From: Anisus vortex | Taxonomy: Eukaryota > Mollusca > Gastropoda > Planorbidae | Assembly (NCBI GenBank): GCA_949126835.1 | Contig: OX421509.1 | Location: 13,420,420 to 13,484,419 of the forward strand | DNA: 64,000 nucleotides | Reading direction: 5' to 3' | Part shown: piece after piece, positions 24,276 through 36,436 of the stretch | Numbering within the stretch: position 1 is the first letter of the stretch | Layout of the letters: every line of letters begins with the position of its first letter | The notes under the pieces: model-generated | The model's input: only the letters and a program-made list of their open reading frames with translations | Told to the model about the DNA's origin: nothing | Database searches by the model: none | Translations under genes and position numbers: made by a program

Positions 24276-24816
24276 TTTTGTCTGTACTCTAAACTTCAAT
24301 CTGACTTAAGCGACTTTCATGTCAACTAAATCCATTTCTCTGTCATACACTGTCACACACTGTCACGCCACTGTCACGCCTTGTAACAATATTACCTTTG
24401 TCAATCCGTAACATAACAAATTGTTACGACGTCTCCGTTATGCCTAGACAAATCAACTCAATCGATAAGCATTAATAATTTTTTTTCCATTGTAAGAAGT
24501 TTATGTTTATTTCACCTTAAAAACCAACAACATCGGCAACTTGTTATTTTCTTAATGGTGCATGTTTGAAAGGCTGTTGGGTTTTTCTTATGTTTTTCTT
24601 ATGCTCATTTGCTTGTGTTTGTGTTTTTTTTTTAAATATATATTATGTTTTGTTCCTCGCTTCCTTCCTTTGGCTTTAAATTGATTTTAGAAACAGACAA
24701 AAGAAAAAAAAATTATAAACAAGGGGAAATAACAAAGAAACAAAAAACAAAATGGCTGAAGGCGAAAATCTTCAAAATCGACAGAATGTAAATATGAAGT
24801 TGTGATAAAGGAATAA
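24276..24816. other. AT-rich intergenic sequence
   Basis: CACTGTCACACC-type words repeat three to four times near 24344-24380. Otherwise no feature. Confidence 0.35.
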
Positions 24817-24853
<37 letters not shown>

Positions 24854-25500
24854 GAGAGACACAGAGAGAGAAACAATGGGAAGAGATAGGGGGATAGACA
24901 GACAAAAGGAGCGAGTGTCAGAAAGGGAGTGTGATAAAGGGAGAGAGAGAGGGGAGAGGGAGAGCCGAAGAAAGAAAGGAAATGAGACGGAGCGAGAGAG
25001 GGAGAAAGAGGGGAAAAGCGGAGGAGAGGTGGAGAGAGTGAGAAAAAGTCGAGAGAGCATGAAGGAGAATGAGAGGGAGAGTAAAGGAAGAGAAGGAGAG
25101 AGAGGGAGAGAGGGGAGGAAAAGTAAATGAAAAAAAGAAAAAAAAGAGAAAAAGAGTGTGAGAAAAGAGAGAGACAAAGAGAGAGAGAAAGAACAAGAAT
25201 GAAAGAGAAAACAGAAAGAGAGAACGCATTAATGAAAACAGACATATACATAGAGAAAGACCAAAAAAATTAGCTTGCTAATAGAAAGCAAAAGAGAGAG
25301 AGAGGGGGAGGGAGCCGACATATGGAGGAAGAGAGTTCAAAGATATAAAATCAGGCCGATAGGAGGAGAAAGAGAGCGAGAGAGAAATGCATATACAAGG
25401 AGAGTGCACCAGGATACCGTGGGGGGGGGGGAAGCCAGTGGCTACATGAAAGAGAAAGAGAGAGAGGGGGGAAGGGAGTGAGGGAAACAGACAGAACAGC
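24817..25500. repeat. GA-rich purine region
   Basis: Nearly 700 bp of purine-biased sequence on the plus strand, with pure (GA)n at its left end. Four or more overlapping Ser/Leu/Phe-rich frames on the other strand are artefacts. Confidence 0.9.
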
Positions 25501-25840
25501 TAGATTGAACAACTATTATAAATAATTGCAGACGCCATTGTCCGGAAGATGCGTTAATGCGCATGTCATCTCACTTGAACGAACAAACACAATTTGGGGG
25601 AAAAAAACAACAAAAACGATCAAAAGCGCGCGAAGCAAAAAAGGAGCATAAGTTTAAGCAGACGTGAGCTATTTTAAAACAATTTATTTCAAGAAACGAA
25701 ACAAACAAATAATAATAAACTTTTCAATGAATCCCACTTTCTCTCTCTCTCTCTCATTCTCTCGCTCTCTCTTTTAAGTTCCCTCTTATTCTTTTTCAAG
25801 CATTCTCTTTCCATAACGTTTTTTATATCTATATATATAT

Positions 25841-25912
25841 AAGCGGAGGAGAGGTAGAGAGAGTGAGAAAAAGTCGAGAGAGCATGAAGGAGAGTGAGAG
25901 GGAGAGTAAAGG
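25841..25912. repeat. 72-bp duplicate of 25016-25087
   Basis: The block starting AAGCGGAGGAGAGGT and ending GGGAGAGTAAAGG matches 25016-25087 at about 70 of 72 positions. It lies 825 bp away and is preceded by (TA)n. It is more specific than generic GA repeat, so it is a real dispersed duplication. Confidence 0.85.
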
Positions 25913-26759
25913 CCTATTTATATATAATTTGTAAACGAGGTGAGGAATAAGGCAAATAGATAATGATTGAGACAATGGCATTATTAGGGATAGGGAGAGA
26001 CACGGAGAACTGAGGAGAAAAGAAAGACCGCAACAGAGACAATGAGACAGCAAGAAAGATATTAGGAAAGAGAAGATATATATATATAGAGAGAAAATGA
26101 AAGAGAGAAAGAGGGTTCAAGAATTACGAGAAAATACAAGAAAGAAGAGACAGAGAGAAAGAAATCGCAGTTTGAAATCGAGAATGGAAAAAAAAAGAAA
26201 GTAAATAATTAGGTTGACGAGAAGAGAAAAATCTGGCCTATGTCTGCCAATATTACTTGATGCGGTGAGCAAATAGAGAGACTTGTTTGCCAGGTTGGAC
26301 GACGAAGACCGAAAATAAGCCATAACGATCCAGGACCATGTCAAATAGGAAGTCCAAAGACAAGCTAGAATAGAGCACACGCTGAAAGCTTTTTTGTCTA
26401 GAACAAAATAAGATAGAACTAGAACAATAGGATGACAGAAGCGAACAATAGAGATGTTTTATTCAAACCGTTTTTTAAAATAATGGTGTGCATTTTGTAT
26501 AAAAATAAAAAAAACAAGAAAAATTAAAGAAACAACATGAAAATCAACAAGAATAAGAAGAATTTTGTTGAGTTGATTAATTTGTCATTTTCTGAGCGGA
26601 TGTTTTATTTTTATTTTTTGTTTTATGGAAAATAGGGATAATGTCTGTCTTTCTGTCAAGTTATGTCTGTGTCTTAGTCTTTCTTTCTGTCTGTCTGTCT
26701 CCATGTCAAGTCTTTTACGAAGTTTGTATGTTGGCGCTATATTTGATTTATGCTTTTTT
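25913..26759. other. Intergenic, purine-rich to 26160 then AT-rich
   Basis: GA-rich words at about 26079-26165. TCTG words near 26640-26705. Short frames have no recognisable domain. Confidence 0.35.
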
Positions 26760-26957
26760 CTATTGGCACATTCCGTCTATTGGCACAGTTATCTATGGGT
26801 ACAATAGGCTATTGTCACAGTTATTATTTAGAACATTAGTCTATTGACACAATTATCTATTGGCACATCAGGCTATTGGCACAAATATATATTAAAACAT
26901 TAGTCTATTGGGACAATTATCTATTGGAACAAGAATCTATTGGTACATTGTATTTTG
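26760..26957. repeat. 16-bp tandem repeat (about 12 copies)
   Basis: The unit TCTATTGGCACAATTA and variants repeat every 15-17 bp. One variant, ATATTAAAACATTAG or TTATTTAGAACATTAG, recurs at intervals of about four units, suggesting a 64-bp higher-order period. Confidence 0.85.
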
Positions 26958-27778
26958 TGAGTACACTTTAAGGGCCATCCATAAATGACGTATCGTGATT
27001 TCAACAAATTCTTATAACTAGATCCATTTAAATCATTCCAACAGTGACGCAAATAATAGCAATATTAAAATAACAAAAACTGGACTTTTTTTGTGTGCCT
27101 TTTCTAAACAAAAAACAAAATGTGCCTTGGCCAGATAATTGGTGGCAACTGATGCCAAAACTACAGACAAAACATCGATTTGAAAAAGACACAAAAAAAA
27201 AAAAACAACGCATCTTTGACCAAGCCCTCCCGTAGGCCTTCTTCTTTTTCTTCTGCTTGTTAAAATTTCTTTTTTTTTCTTGACCAAAAATTAAAAAAAA
27301 ATAAATAAAAAAGGCAGAGATAGAGAGAGAGGGGGGGGGGGAGGGTGAGGAGAAGATGGTGGGCGTGAGGTGGGGGTGGACCACACCAACAAGACATTAA
27401 AAGAAAGAAAAAAATGTTCAAAGACAAAAAAAAAAACAAGATGGCTAAGGCCTACTTCCTGTTTAGAAAAAAAAAAAAACGAATAAAAAACAAAACAAAA
27501 TATGTTCTTAAAAAGTCCCCAACATATTTTTTTTTTACTTTGGGGACACGTTTTAGGGCTAGGGTAGAAATGAAAACCACATCTTTATTTTGCCTTAGTT
27601 TTTTTTATATCGTGGTCTAAGTTTTCTTTTTCTCCATTTAATGTAGCAGTAACATGACAGTCATTAAAAAAAACCTAGTTAAAACCCAGAAGTTGTGCAA
27701 TTTGGTAATTGCTGGGGGGAAGATTTTTGTTGTTGTTTTGTTTTAATCAGTGGAGTATTTTTTTTTAGAAGTAAAATA
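26958..27778. other. AT-rich sequence with A/T runs
   Basis: Many homopolymer A and T runs, and a GA/G tract near 27313-27350. The 118- and 84-codon minus frames are Lys/Phe-rich and unrecognised. Confidence 0.35.
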
Positions 27779-27885
27779 AAGAGAGAAAGAGAGAAAAAGA
27801 GAAAGAGAGAGAGAGAGAAAGAAAGAAAAATAAGGAGAGAAAGAGATAGAAAAAGAGAGAGAGAAAGAGAGAAGAGATTGTGAAG
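27779..27885. repeat. (GA)n/(GAAA)n tract
   Basis: Purine-only tract of about 105 bp. Confidence 0.85.
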
Positions 27886-27997
27886 AAAAGAAAACTACTA
27901 GTGAATGAGTCTTTGTATATGGACTAAAAAGAAGTGGATCTTATATTTCTAGAAATGTCCTAGTCTTGTTTGATATACGTGTGCAGTATTCAACTTT

Positions 27998-28092
27998 CAA
28001 CTCAGCTAAAGTTATATTGCGATCTTTCAACCCCGAATAAAATTACAACTGAGCTAAAGTAATATTGCGACCTTTGAACTCCAGAATAAGAG
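27998..28092. repeat. Two-copy tandem repeat (about 50 bp unit)
   Basis: CAACTCAGCTAAAGTTATAT and CAACTGAGCTAAAGTAATAT begin two consecutive copies. Each continues with TTGCGA, CTTT, AAC and GAATAA in the same order. Confidence 0.8.
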
Positions 28093-28268
28093 GTGTGGCG
28101 ATGATGTGGGTCTGCTACCATCATGGTCTAATACAGCTAATTAATTAGTTTCAAGCTGTCTTCAATGACAAATAAAAGGAATTCATCCGAGATCAAACCG
28201 GTAGCTTCTGTTACTGCTGAATGAGGTTTTAAGTGATCTGTTCCATTGGTGGGTCCTAGTACGAGTTA

Positions 28269-28870
28269 GCTCACACACACATAGACACACATAGACACAC
28301 ATAGACATACACGTAGACACACATAGACACACATAGACATACACGCAGACACACATAGACATACACGTAGACACACGTAGACACACGTAGACACACGTAG
28401 ACACACGTAGACACAAATAGACATACACGTAGACATACACGTAGACACACATAGACACACGAAGACACACATAGACATACACGTAGACACACATAGACAC
28501 ACATAGATACACATAGACATACACGTAGACACACATAGACATACACGTAGACACACATAGACATACATAGACATACACGTAGACACACGTAGACACACGT
28601 AGACACACATAGACATACACGTAGACACACATAGACACACGTAGACACACATAGACATACACGTAGACACACGTAGACACACATAGACATACACGTAGAT
28701 ACACGTAGACACATGTAGACACACATAGACATACACGTAGACACTTATAGACACACGTAGACACACGTAGACACACGTAGACACACGTAGACACACGTAG
28801 ACACACGTAGACACACGTAGACACACGTAGACACACGTAGACACACGTAGACACACGTAGACACACGTAT
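28269..28870. repeat. 10-bp minisatellite ACACACGTAG
   Basis: About 600 bp of GTAGACACAC and CATAGACATACAC words. From about 28750 to 28868 the 10-bp unit is nearly perfect, while the left part mixes GTAGAC, ATAGAC and 12-bp variants. Three long minus frames (157-235 codons, VCLRVSTCVY type) are repeat artefacts. Confidence 0.95.
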
Positions 28871-29029
28871 GTACACACACATGCATACACTTCCCCACTG
28901 TCGTGTTACTCCCAATGTTCTCTCTCTCTCTCTCTCTCTCTCTTCTTGTCTCTTATTCTGTCAATATTTCTTGAAAGGTCTTACACATATCAAAATCTAT
29001 AGATGTCTTAATCTTAATATATTAATCTA

Positions 29030-29832
29030 TCTCTATATCTCTATTTATAGATAGATAGCTAAATAAATAGATAACTAGATAAATGGATAGCTATCTATCT
29101 ATCTAGAAAGATAACTATATATATATATATTATATATATATATAGATAGATAGATAAATAAAAACCTGCTTTTTTCACCTGCGACGTATTGCCACTATCC
29201 GTCGCTACCTCACTCCGGAAGCTTGTACCAAGCTCGTCATCACTCTCCTCTTCTCTCGTTTGGACTACTGTAACTCTCTTCTGGCCGGCCTTCCTGCCGC
29301 TTCCATTCAAGGACTCCAACGCGTCCAAAACTGCGCTGCCAGACTAGTCCTAAAGAAGAAGAAGTCCGACCACATTTCACCTCTGCTCTACTCTCTGCAC
29401 TGGCTCCCTATTCAAAATAGGATTTTATATAAACTCGCATCTCTATGCTATAAATGCCTCAATGACTCTGCCCCGGATTATCTAATTTCCTGTCTGGAAA
29501 TATATACAAAACCACGCCCACTTCGATCGGCTGCTCACAAACTCAATTTGACGATCCCGCGGACAAAACTCGTGACAGCTGGTCAGCGGGCCTTCACCTA
29601 CTCCGGCCCCTCCGCATGGAACACCCTGCCACTCCAGCTGCGACAAAGCTCGAACTTTTACATTTTCAAGACCGGACTCAAGACTCACCTGTTTATTATT
29701 GACTCCTAGCCCACTTACATTTTTAAACATTTGTCTGTTATTGTTATCATCGTTAATTGTAATTGTAATTGTAATTGTAGATGTAATTGTTAAGCGCATA
29801 GAACTGATTGCGGGATATGCGCTATATAAGCT

Positions 29833-29876
<44 letters not shown>

Positions 29877-30002
29877 TAGGCCTATAACTATATAGATATA
29901 TAACTAAATAGAAAGATAACTAGATATAAAAAAATAACTAGATAGATACGTAGATAATTAGATATATAGATAACTAGATAAATAACTAGAGAGGGAGATA
30001 GA
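29030..30002. repeat. TAGA/TA microsatellite split by a LINE
   Basis: TAGATA, GATAACTAGATA and (TA)n words fill 29030-29160 and resume at 29870-30002. The LINE fragment lies between. The matching flanks suggest insertion into a pre-existing microsatellite. Confidence 0.75.
29167..29870 (+). mobile_element. L2/CR1-type LINE, 5'-truncated, ORF2 C-terminus and 3' tail
   Basis: An open reading frame runs from about 29170 to a TAG at 29707-29709. It encodes the region after the reverse transcriptase core of L2/CR1-like non-LTR retrotransposons: FFHLRRIATIRRYLT, SRLDYCNSLLAGLP, then LQRVQNCAARLV. After that come LHWLPIQNRILYKL, GPSAWNTLPLQLR and FKTGLKTHLF. The frame is already open upstream of the first possible start, so this is a truncated element, not a gene start. 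The 3' UTR ends with GCGCTATATAAG and an (ATT)n tail at about 29836-29869, typical of this group. The polymerase catalytic domain is missing, so it cannot mobilise itself. Confidence 0.92.
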
Positions 30003-30465
30003 TTGTCTGCACGTGCGCGCTCAACTTCATTGTTTTATTTTTATAACGGCGTGTGTCTCAGTGAATGTGTGTCATTATAATTATGTTAAAGGGGAGATAA
30101 ACTCCTACTCCTTTTGTTGACCTGACAATCTCAGCAGTAATGAATTAAGTGCCCTTTGTGAAACACAGTAGATTTCGAACCAAGGAGCGATTTTAAAAAC
30201 ATTTCAACCACAAAACAAGACAAAAAAAATTCAAGTGAGAAATTACTCTGGCCCTTGGGAGTGCAGACTTTTGAATTATTCCCCTTTCTTTTAAGAAAAG
30301 GGAGACAGCTTTAAAAAAAAAAATCTCCGGAAAAGAACAAAACTGATTTGAAATTATCTCTCTTTGAGTGGGCGTGCAGTTCAGTTCAGAAAGTTCAACC
30401 TATAACTTCCCTTACGGCGACGTGACGTGGACTGTTGTAGGGTGGTCATTGCTCTGGCCACGTAA
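30003..30465. other. Unassigned intergenic sequence
   Basis: No repeat family or exon recognised. Confidence 0.35.
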
Positions 30466-30655
30466 TCTTCTTCTTCTTATATATTGCAGACGCTGATCCT
30501 TTAAAGAATATTGTTGCGTCCTACGCTCATCCGTGGTCCGAGTCTAGTCTTACATCTCTATTAGAGTTTTAAATGATGTTATGTTACTGGGTTTTCCTGA
30601 TATGTTCAGGCAACCCATTCCATGCTCGGATGCCACCTCGGGAAAAAAAGAATAC
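30466..30655 (-). mobile_element. Non-LTR retrotransposon 3' end, minus strand
   Basis: Reverse-complement copy of the same LINE tail as 56000-56429. Read on the minus strand: CCCGAGGTGGCATCCGAGCA, ATGGAATGGGTTGCCTGAAC, GTAAGACTAGACTCGGACC, GAGCGTAGGACGCAACAAT, then ATATATAAGAAGAAGAAG as tail. The ORF end (AWNGLP-like) and 3' UTR are present. Strongly 5'-truncated. Confidence 0.8.
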
Positions 30656-30770
30656 TTACATTATGCATTTGTTCTCGTTAAAAATGTTTTGAGAACAAAA
30701 ATAAAATGATAACAATTTGAAACTTTGACAATAAGTAGCTCTGGTGTCAAATCACATCGACACACTAGAA

Positions 30771-30976
30771 TAGGGATCGGCAACCTACGACACGCGTGCC
30801 AGACTTGAAACGTCGAGGGATTTTCAGTGACACGCGGAAGATGCCTTAAACGTCCATTCAAGTCTCTTCTACAAGAAATTTATGGCTACAGCAGAATGAC
30901 TTTTAGTCTGTTGGCACGCTGAATGAATTAGAAATCATACTTTGGCACACTGTTTGGAAAATGTTGCCGACTACTG
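30771..30976. mobile_element. Non-autonomous hAT element (MITE) with 8-bp target duplication
   Basis: 206-bp element. The left end is TAGGGATCGGCAACCTAC and the right end is AATGTTGCCGACTACTG, forming imperfect terminal inverted repeats of the hAT type (C/TAGGG.TCGGCAAC). It is flanked by the perfect direct repeat CACTAGAA at 30763-30770 and 30977-30984, the 8-bp duplication expected of hAT transposition. Its last 70 bp (CTGTTGGCAC, GAATTAGAAATC, TTTGGCACACTGTT) match the right end of the large hAT element at 48902-52577, the likely source family. No coding capacity. Confidence 0.9.
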
Positions 30977-30984
30977 CACTAGAA

Positions 30985-32271
30985 GATCCTTTTTTAAATA
31001 TCAGATCATGTGGTGACACAGGGCTCATGAAATCAACGGTAGTTTCGGAAAATACATTTAAAAGAGTAATCACCCTTTTCTGTAAAAAAAAAACAACAAA
31101 TATTCTACAGTAATTTTTTTTTTTTATGTCAAACCCTATCAGAGGAATTAATTAGTTAAAATAAAATAAAATAAAAAAGTTAAATGGTATTTAAATACTG
31201 AATGTCAATGAAAAAAAAAGTGAACTAATTAAAATACTAAACTCGAGGTCAAATGTGGAATTAATCAAATACTTAAAACGAGAAATAATTAAAAACTAAA
31301 ACAAAATAAAACGAGGGAGGTAATTAAACTTTAGACGTAACATTAAAAGAGGGGAAGAAAATACACAAAACATGAAATACTTAAATGTAACTCAATCGTG
31401 TATAAAAATTTAAAGGGAAGTAATTAAACTCGAAACATACAATTAACTTTAAATAAATAGTCTAGTGTATACACTTAAGTGAACGAAAACAAACAATTAA
31501 TAAAGAAATTAACAAGCAATTAATTGTAAATGATGTAATGGTTAAATTTCTATATGTACAACTAATTGACAATAATCCGTAGTAAAAAAAAAACTGCATC
31601 AAACAGATACACACAGCAATAAAACTACAAAAGAAAGTTGAATGTAAAATATTTGAAAATTGATATGTGTAAAAGAAGAAGCACCTGTATGAAACTAACA
31701 TAAGACAAGTCTAAGAGTTGCATGCATTATGTGGATAACTCTACGCTCAATATAGTTTGCTCAAATCTAATTTTAATAAAGAAATCGCAACAGAGAGAAA
31801 GAAAAAGAGAGTGAGAAAGAAGTAGATCAAGCGAAAAAAAGAAATAGAGCGAGATAGCGAAATCCAAGTAAACAATAAATAAATAAACCCAGATTTTCCC
31901 ATTTCCCTTTTTTTGTTCAAATCGTCACGCGCGAGGAAGGTGTTTTTTTTTTGTTTTGTTTTTTTTGCCTCTGTGGATTTAAAAAAAAAGGGTATTTCCG
32001 TTTTTTCTTCTCTCCTCTCTTTTCGGAATACGGGCTAAAGAATTTAATCGGAAATTCCCCCAACGCTTCGCGTCCAAGTCAGATAGGTCTGTGCCTGCCC
32101 AAAGCGGTTTGAAGATCATTTCTGCCTCTGCAGAGACTAGGAGGAATGCACAGCGTCTTAATTGATAGTTGGGGGGCCTAGGCCTTGCTAGTGCCTGTTA
32201 GCTCACGTACAGACAGTTTTTTTTTTGTTTTTTTTTTTGGTAGAGAGGGCATTATATCAATCTTTCAATCA
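30985..32271. other. AT-rich intergenic sequence
   Basis: Between about 31140 and 31460 the words AATTAA, ACTTAAAACGAG and AGGTAATTAAACT recur loosely, suggesting a very decayed tandem repeat. No gene recognised. Confidence 0.4.
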
Positions 32272-32490
32272 ATCTATCCTTCCTTAATCCCTTATGCGTG
32301 TACAGATGCATATATAAATACGTACTTTTTCTTCTCCGAGGTGGCCATCCGGGCTTGGAATGGGTTGCCTGAACAAACCAGGGAAACCAGTGACTTAGCA
32401 TCGTTTAAAACACTAATCGAATTGCAGGACTAGACTCTGACCACAGATGGGCGTAGGACGCAAAAATCTTTTTTTTTATAGTGGGCGCGT
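32272..32490 (+). mobile_element. Non-LTR retrotransposon 3' end
   Basis: Encodes the LINE C-terminal segment with AIRAWNGLPEQTRET, then ASFKTLIELQD and a stop. The family 3' UTR follows (GGGCGTAGGACGCAAAAATC). Upstream CCTTAATCCCTTATGCGTG matches CTATCCCTTATGCACTTATG in the longer copy near 56213. 5'-truncated. Confidence 0.8.
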
Positions 32491-32900
32491 AATATCAGTA
32501 AACACAACTCGCCTATATTCGACATCTGGCATGACAACGGGATGACACTCGGCACAGACAGATCTGACACGACCATCTCCCCCCCCCCCAAACCTTTTGT
32601 ATATTCACTTGACCAGTCGCCCCTATATCCAAGTGTACAGGGACGCAAACAGGAAGAAGGGTGACCTGAGGTCACCAGTGGGTGTATCAATATTGTGGAC
32701 TCCCGGGCGCGCACACACAGTGTGTTTTTCGACGTCTGTCTTCCTTTGACCAGGAGAGAGATGGGGTCAGTTTGGGACGCAGGAACCTATTGTTAGCCGA
32801 TCATTGCTTGTTCCAGCATCGATTCTGGAAGGCCGGACACTAAATGACCTGTTATCGATCATCCAGTACTTAAGCTCGCTTGTGAGTACTTGAGCAACTC
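32491..32900. other. Unassigned intergenic sequence
   Basis: A C run at 32580-32589. No exon, RNA or repeat family recognised. Confidence 0.35.
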
Positions 32901-32943
32901 AAAGAAAAGAGAGAGGGGGGGAGAAGGAAAGAAAGAGAATGAA

Positions 32944-32975
<32 letters not shown>

Positions 32976-33415
32976 GGTAGGAAAGAGAGAGAGAAAGAGA
33001 GAATGAAAGAGAGAGAGAGAAGGGAAGAGAGAGAGTGAAAGAGAGAGAGAATGAAAGAGAATGAAAGAGAGAGAATGAAAGAGAGAGAGAAAAAGAGAGA
33101 GAAAGAAAGAGAGAGAGGGAGAGAGAAAAGAAAAGAACAAAAGTACACAGACTGATACACAAAGGGAAAGAGACATACACACAAGCACACACAAACACAC
33201 GGACAAAGAGAATGAGAGAAAGAAAAAAGAAAATGCGAGAATTTAGAAAGACAAATGCACAGTCAAAGAGAGAGAGAGGGAGAAAAACTGGGATACATAA
33301 TATTAACTAACAAGTGGTTAGTTATATATGTAAAACGAAAGTTAGTTAAAGAGAAAGACTGAGAGAAAGAGAAAGAGAGAGAGAGAAATAATACACGAGA
33401 GAAAAAGCGAAAAGT

Positions 33416-33449
<34 letters not shown>

Positions 33450-33852
33450 AGTCAGGAAAAGAGAAAATGAGAAAAAAAAAGATACAGATCGAGAAAGAGA
33501 AAAAAACTGCGAGAAAGAAATAGACAGAGGTGGTAAGAGAGAGAGAGATGGAGAGAGAGAGAGAAATGGAGAGAGAGAGAGAGAGATGGAGAGAGAGAGA
33601 GATGGAGAGAGAGAGAGATGGAGAGAGAGAGAGATGTAGAGAGAGAGAGAGAGATGGAGAGAGAGAGAGAGAGAGAGAGATGTAGAGAGAGAGAGAGAGA
33701 GATGTAGAGAGAGAGAGAGAGAGATGTAGAGAGAGAGAGAGAGATGTAGAGAGAGAGAGAGATGTAGAGAGAGAGAGAGAGATGGAGAGAGAGAGAGAGA
33801 TGGAGAGAGAGAGAGCGAGAGATGGAGAGAGAGAGAGAGAGAGAGAGGAATG
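32901..33852. repeat. Long GA-rich purine region
   Basis: Purine tracts at about 32901-33130 and 33350-33852. The second contains many GAGATGGAGAGAGAGA and GAGATGTAGAGAGAGA units. Minus-strand frames up to 181 codons are Ser/Leu artefacts. The 33130-33350 spacer has CA-type words. Confidence 0.9.
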
Positions 33853-35751
33853 CAATGAACGAAGCAAGTGCGATAAGGCAACAAAGATCAATAACCGTTT
33901 GATGTGTCTTTATAAGAGTTAAACCCCTTTGCAGACCCCACGCAGTTTATGGGCGCTGCGTAGGCACGACATATGAGCTAAGGATTGTGTGCCCAACACA
34001 ATGCATAATTACATTACTGACCCCCAAGTTCCTCCCCATCGTTTGACCCAATTATAACGTTATTTCTTATAATAATATTTTCCTTTTTTATTTCTCCAAT
34101 AACGTTTTCTCTTTTCGTACCAGAACCCTCCCTCCCCCACCCCCCACACAGGCCCCTCACATACATCGTATCCCCTCCCTCCCCTCTATTTGTTTCCAGT
34201 GTCTATCCCTCTACATGTTTCACTCTCTCTCTCTCTCTCTCACTCTTTCTCTCTTTCCTTGTCTCTCTGTTCTCATTCTTTCAGTCTTCCATGTGCACGG
34301 GCGATAACTGCGCTCACTGTCTTTCCTTCCTTATGTAAGCCTAATTAGTTAGATACAACCCCCCCCCCCCCACACACACACACACAAACCCCCACACAGC
34401 TGTTATAAGATATACTGAATTACCCCCCCCCCTCCTACCTCTCCAACCACGATGCTCTCAGGACCCAGTTTTCAAGCTGTGGTCCCTGTCTGCCAATCTT
34501 TTACCGCCCCCCCCCCCTTCCTCGTCAGATAAAATGTTTGGAGGGGGAGCGGGGAGAGGGAGGTCAAAAATGTTTCCTTCTCCCCTTTCTCCTCAGAGCT
34601 GACCGAATTCCAGAGTTGACCATTGCGTCTCCCTCGTTCCCCCCCCCCCCCCAGCACCTCGGGCGAACTTAGCCGGCTCACCATTTGTATACTGGACTTT
34701 AGCGACAAAACCAGGCAAGCAGACGGCCCGGCTAACAAGGTCAAGGAACGATAACTGACATCCACAGCAGACGTTTGAGGGGAGGGGGGAGGAGAAGGGG
34801 GAGCCCCGCTCACTTCCCGGCGTTCAACGCTATTAGCATCAAACCGGAAGTCGTCGAAGCATCTGATCATTATTGTTCTTGTTGGGTGTGGCGGGAAGAG
34901 AAGACGAAAATCAACAACATGAAATCAACAAAACAAGAAGCGCAGGGAATTATGGGATAATTCAATAACCCCCCCCCCACCCAACACCCCTCTTCCCCAA
35001 AATAAAAAATAAAAATTAATTAAGGTAACTATTATCATGATTATTAAGAATTAGTGTTGATGTTGATCTTGTTTAATTTCAAGGGAAATGCAATTTTGGT
35101 AATGGAGTTTTTGTATTTTCTAGATCCTTACATCATAGACATAATACACACACACACACATAAAACAAACGTAAACATTTTGTTTTAGAATAATCTAAAA
35201 TCTAAATATTCTAAATTCTATTAAGCTCATGTTTTTTCCAATCCAGACTACGACATCCACTTAATTGGACATTAATATTTTTAGGTGAATTTTCGCTGGC
35301 TACACAATCAACTTGGCGGGATCGAAATGGTAAATGTAATCGCCTTAATTCCCTGGGACTCCATTGCAAAACTTAAAGTCACAAAAAAACAAAACAAATA
35401 TTGGACGTTTATTTTTTTCGGGCGCATTATATTGGACACACAATCCGCCTGGTGATATTAGATTAGAAATCTAATAAATTACAGTATCGTTTACAGTAAA
35501 CATGACTACGTTTTCAAAGGTTCATTGACAAGTCTTAATAAGACCTGACCTTTTGAGTCATACATGAACTTCCGGTTTATTTCCTTTAAATGATTTATCA
35601 AAATATATTACATTCAAAATAAGTTAGGTTCACCATGCATGCGTAATATCTTAAAGACTTGTCAATTATAAAGTAATACAATGTCATGAAAAATATAAAG
35701 CCACAGGACAAATTTATAAATCTCTCTCTCTCTCTGTATATATATATAAAT
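33853..35751. other. Intergenic with C-runs, TC tract and ETS-like sites
   Basis: A possible decayed SINE fragment (AAGGATTGTGTGCCCAACAC) lies near 33980. There is a TC tract at about 34222-34270 and C runs near 34361, 34422, 34507, 34639 and 34970. ETS-type sites ACCGGAAGT are at 34843 and, on the minus strand, 35568. The 132-codon minus frame at 34472-34870 is not recognised. Confidence 0.4.
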
Positions 35752-36268
35752 ACAAGCCGTTATGTGCCCGGTCCTCCGAACCGGCTAAAAGCTATGTTTA
35801 CATACACTCTAACTACTCAAGCAGTTATAATGAGACTGCCCGCATGACCTACGACATGAATTTAAACGTGAGGTAATGTCTAATTTGCCCGCTACAACAT
35901 AAAATTACCCGTTAAAATCATTACCCATTACCCATTATAACAATTAAAAAATTGCCCGTTATAAATTACGACGCAAATTAAAACGTAAATATATTTTGTT
36001 CTATTCATTGATAAAGAACATTCGACAGTATTTTTATTAAAAAAGAAAATGATTGTTTGATATTGTTTTTTTACGACACGACAAACATTAAGTCGCAGAC
36101 CTATGTTGTTTTGTTTTTGTTATTTGCTATTTATTTATTATTGTTGCTTTGGAAGCAAACTTAGAATTAAATTTTCTATTCAACACGTAAAACAATAACA
36201 AATGAAACCCATATGAAATAATGTTTATAAAACGTATACGACACGAATTAAAACTTTAAAAAGTTAGT

Positions 36269-36436
36269 TCCGGCAATTTGAACATTGCCCGGCAAATTAA
36301 ACATTGCCCGGTAATATAAACATTGCCCGGTAATTTAGACATTGTCCGGTAATTTAAACATTGCCCGGTAATTTAAACATTGCCCGGTATTATAAACATT
36401 ACCCGGTAATTTAAACCTTGCCCGGTAATTTAAACA
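36269..36436. repeat. 19-bp tandem repeat inside subunit A1
   Basis: About eight copies of AACATTGCCCGGTAATTTA with few changes. Subunit A2 lacks this block, which accounts for most of the length difference between A1 and A2. Confidence 0.9.

Noticed and set aside
28269..28870. CRISPR-like array
   Set aside because: Short 10-bp repeats without unique spacers; a eukaryotic minisatellite.
28183..28898. 235-, 210- and 157-codon Cys/Val frames
   Set aside because: Translations of the 10-bp ACACACGTAG minisatellite in three frames.
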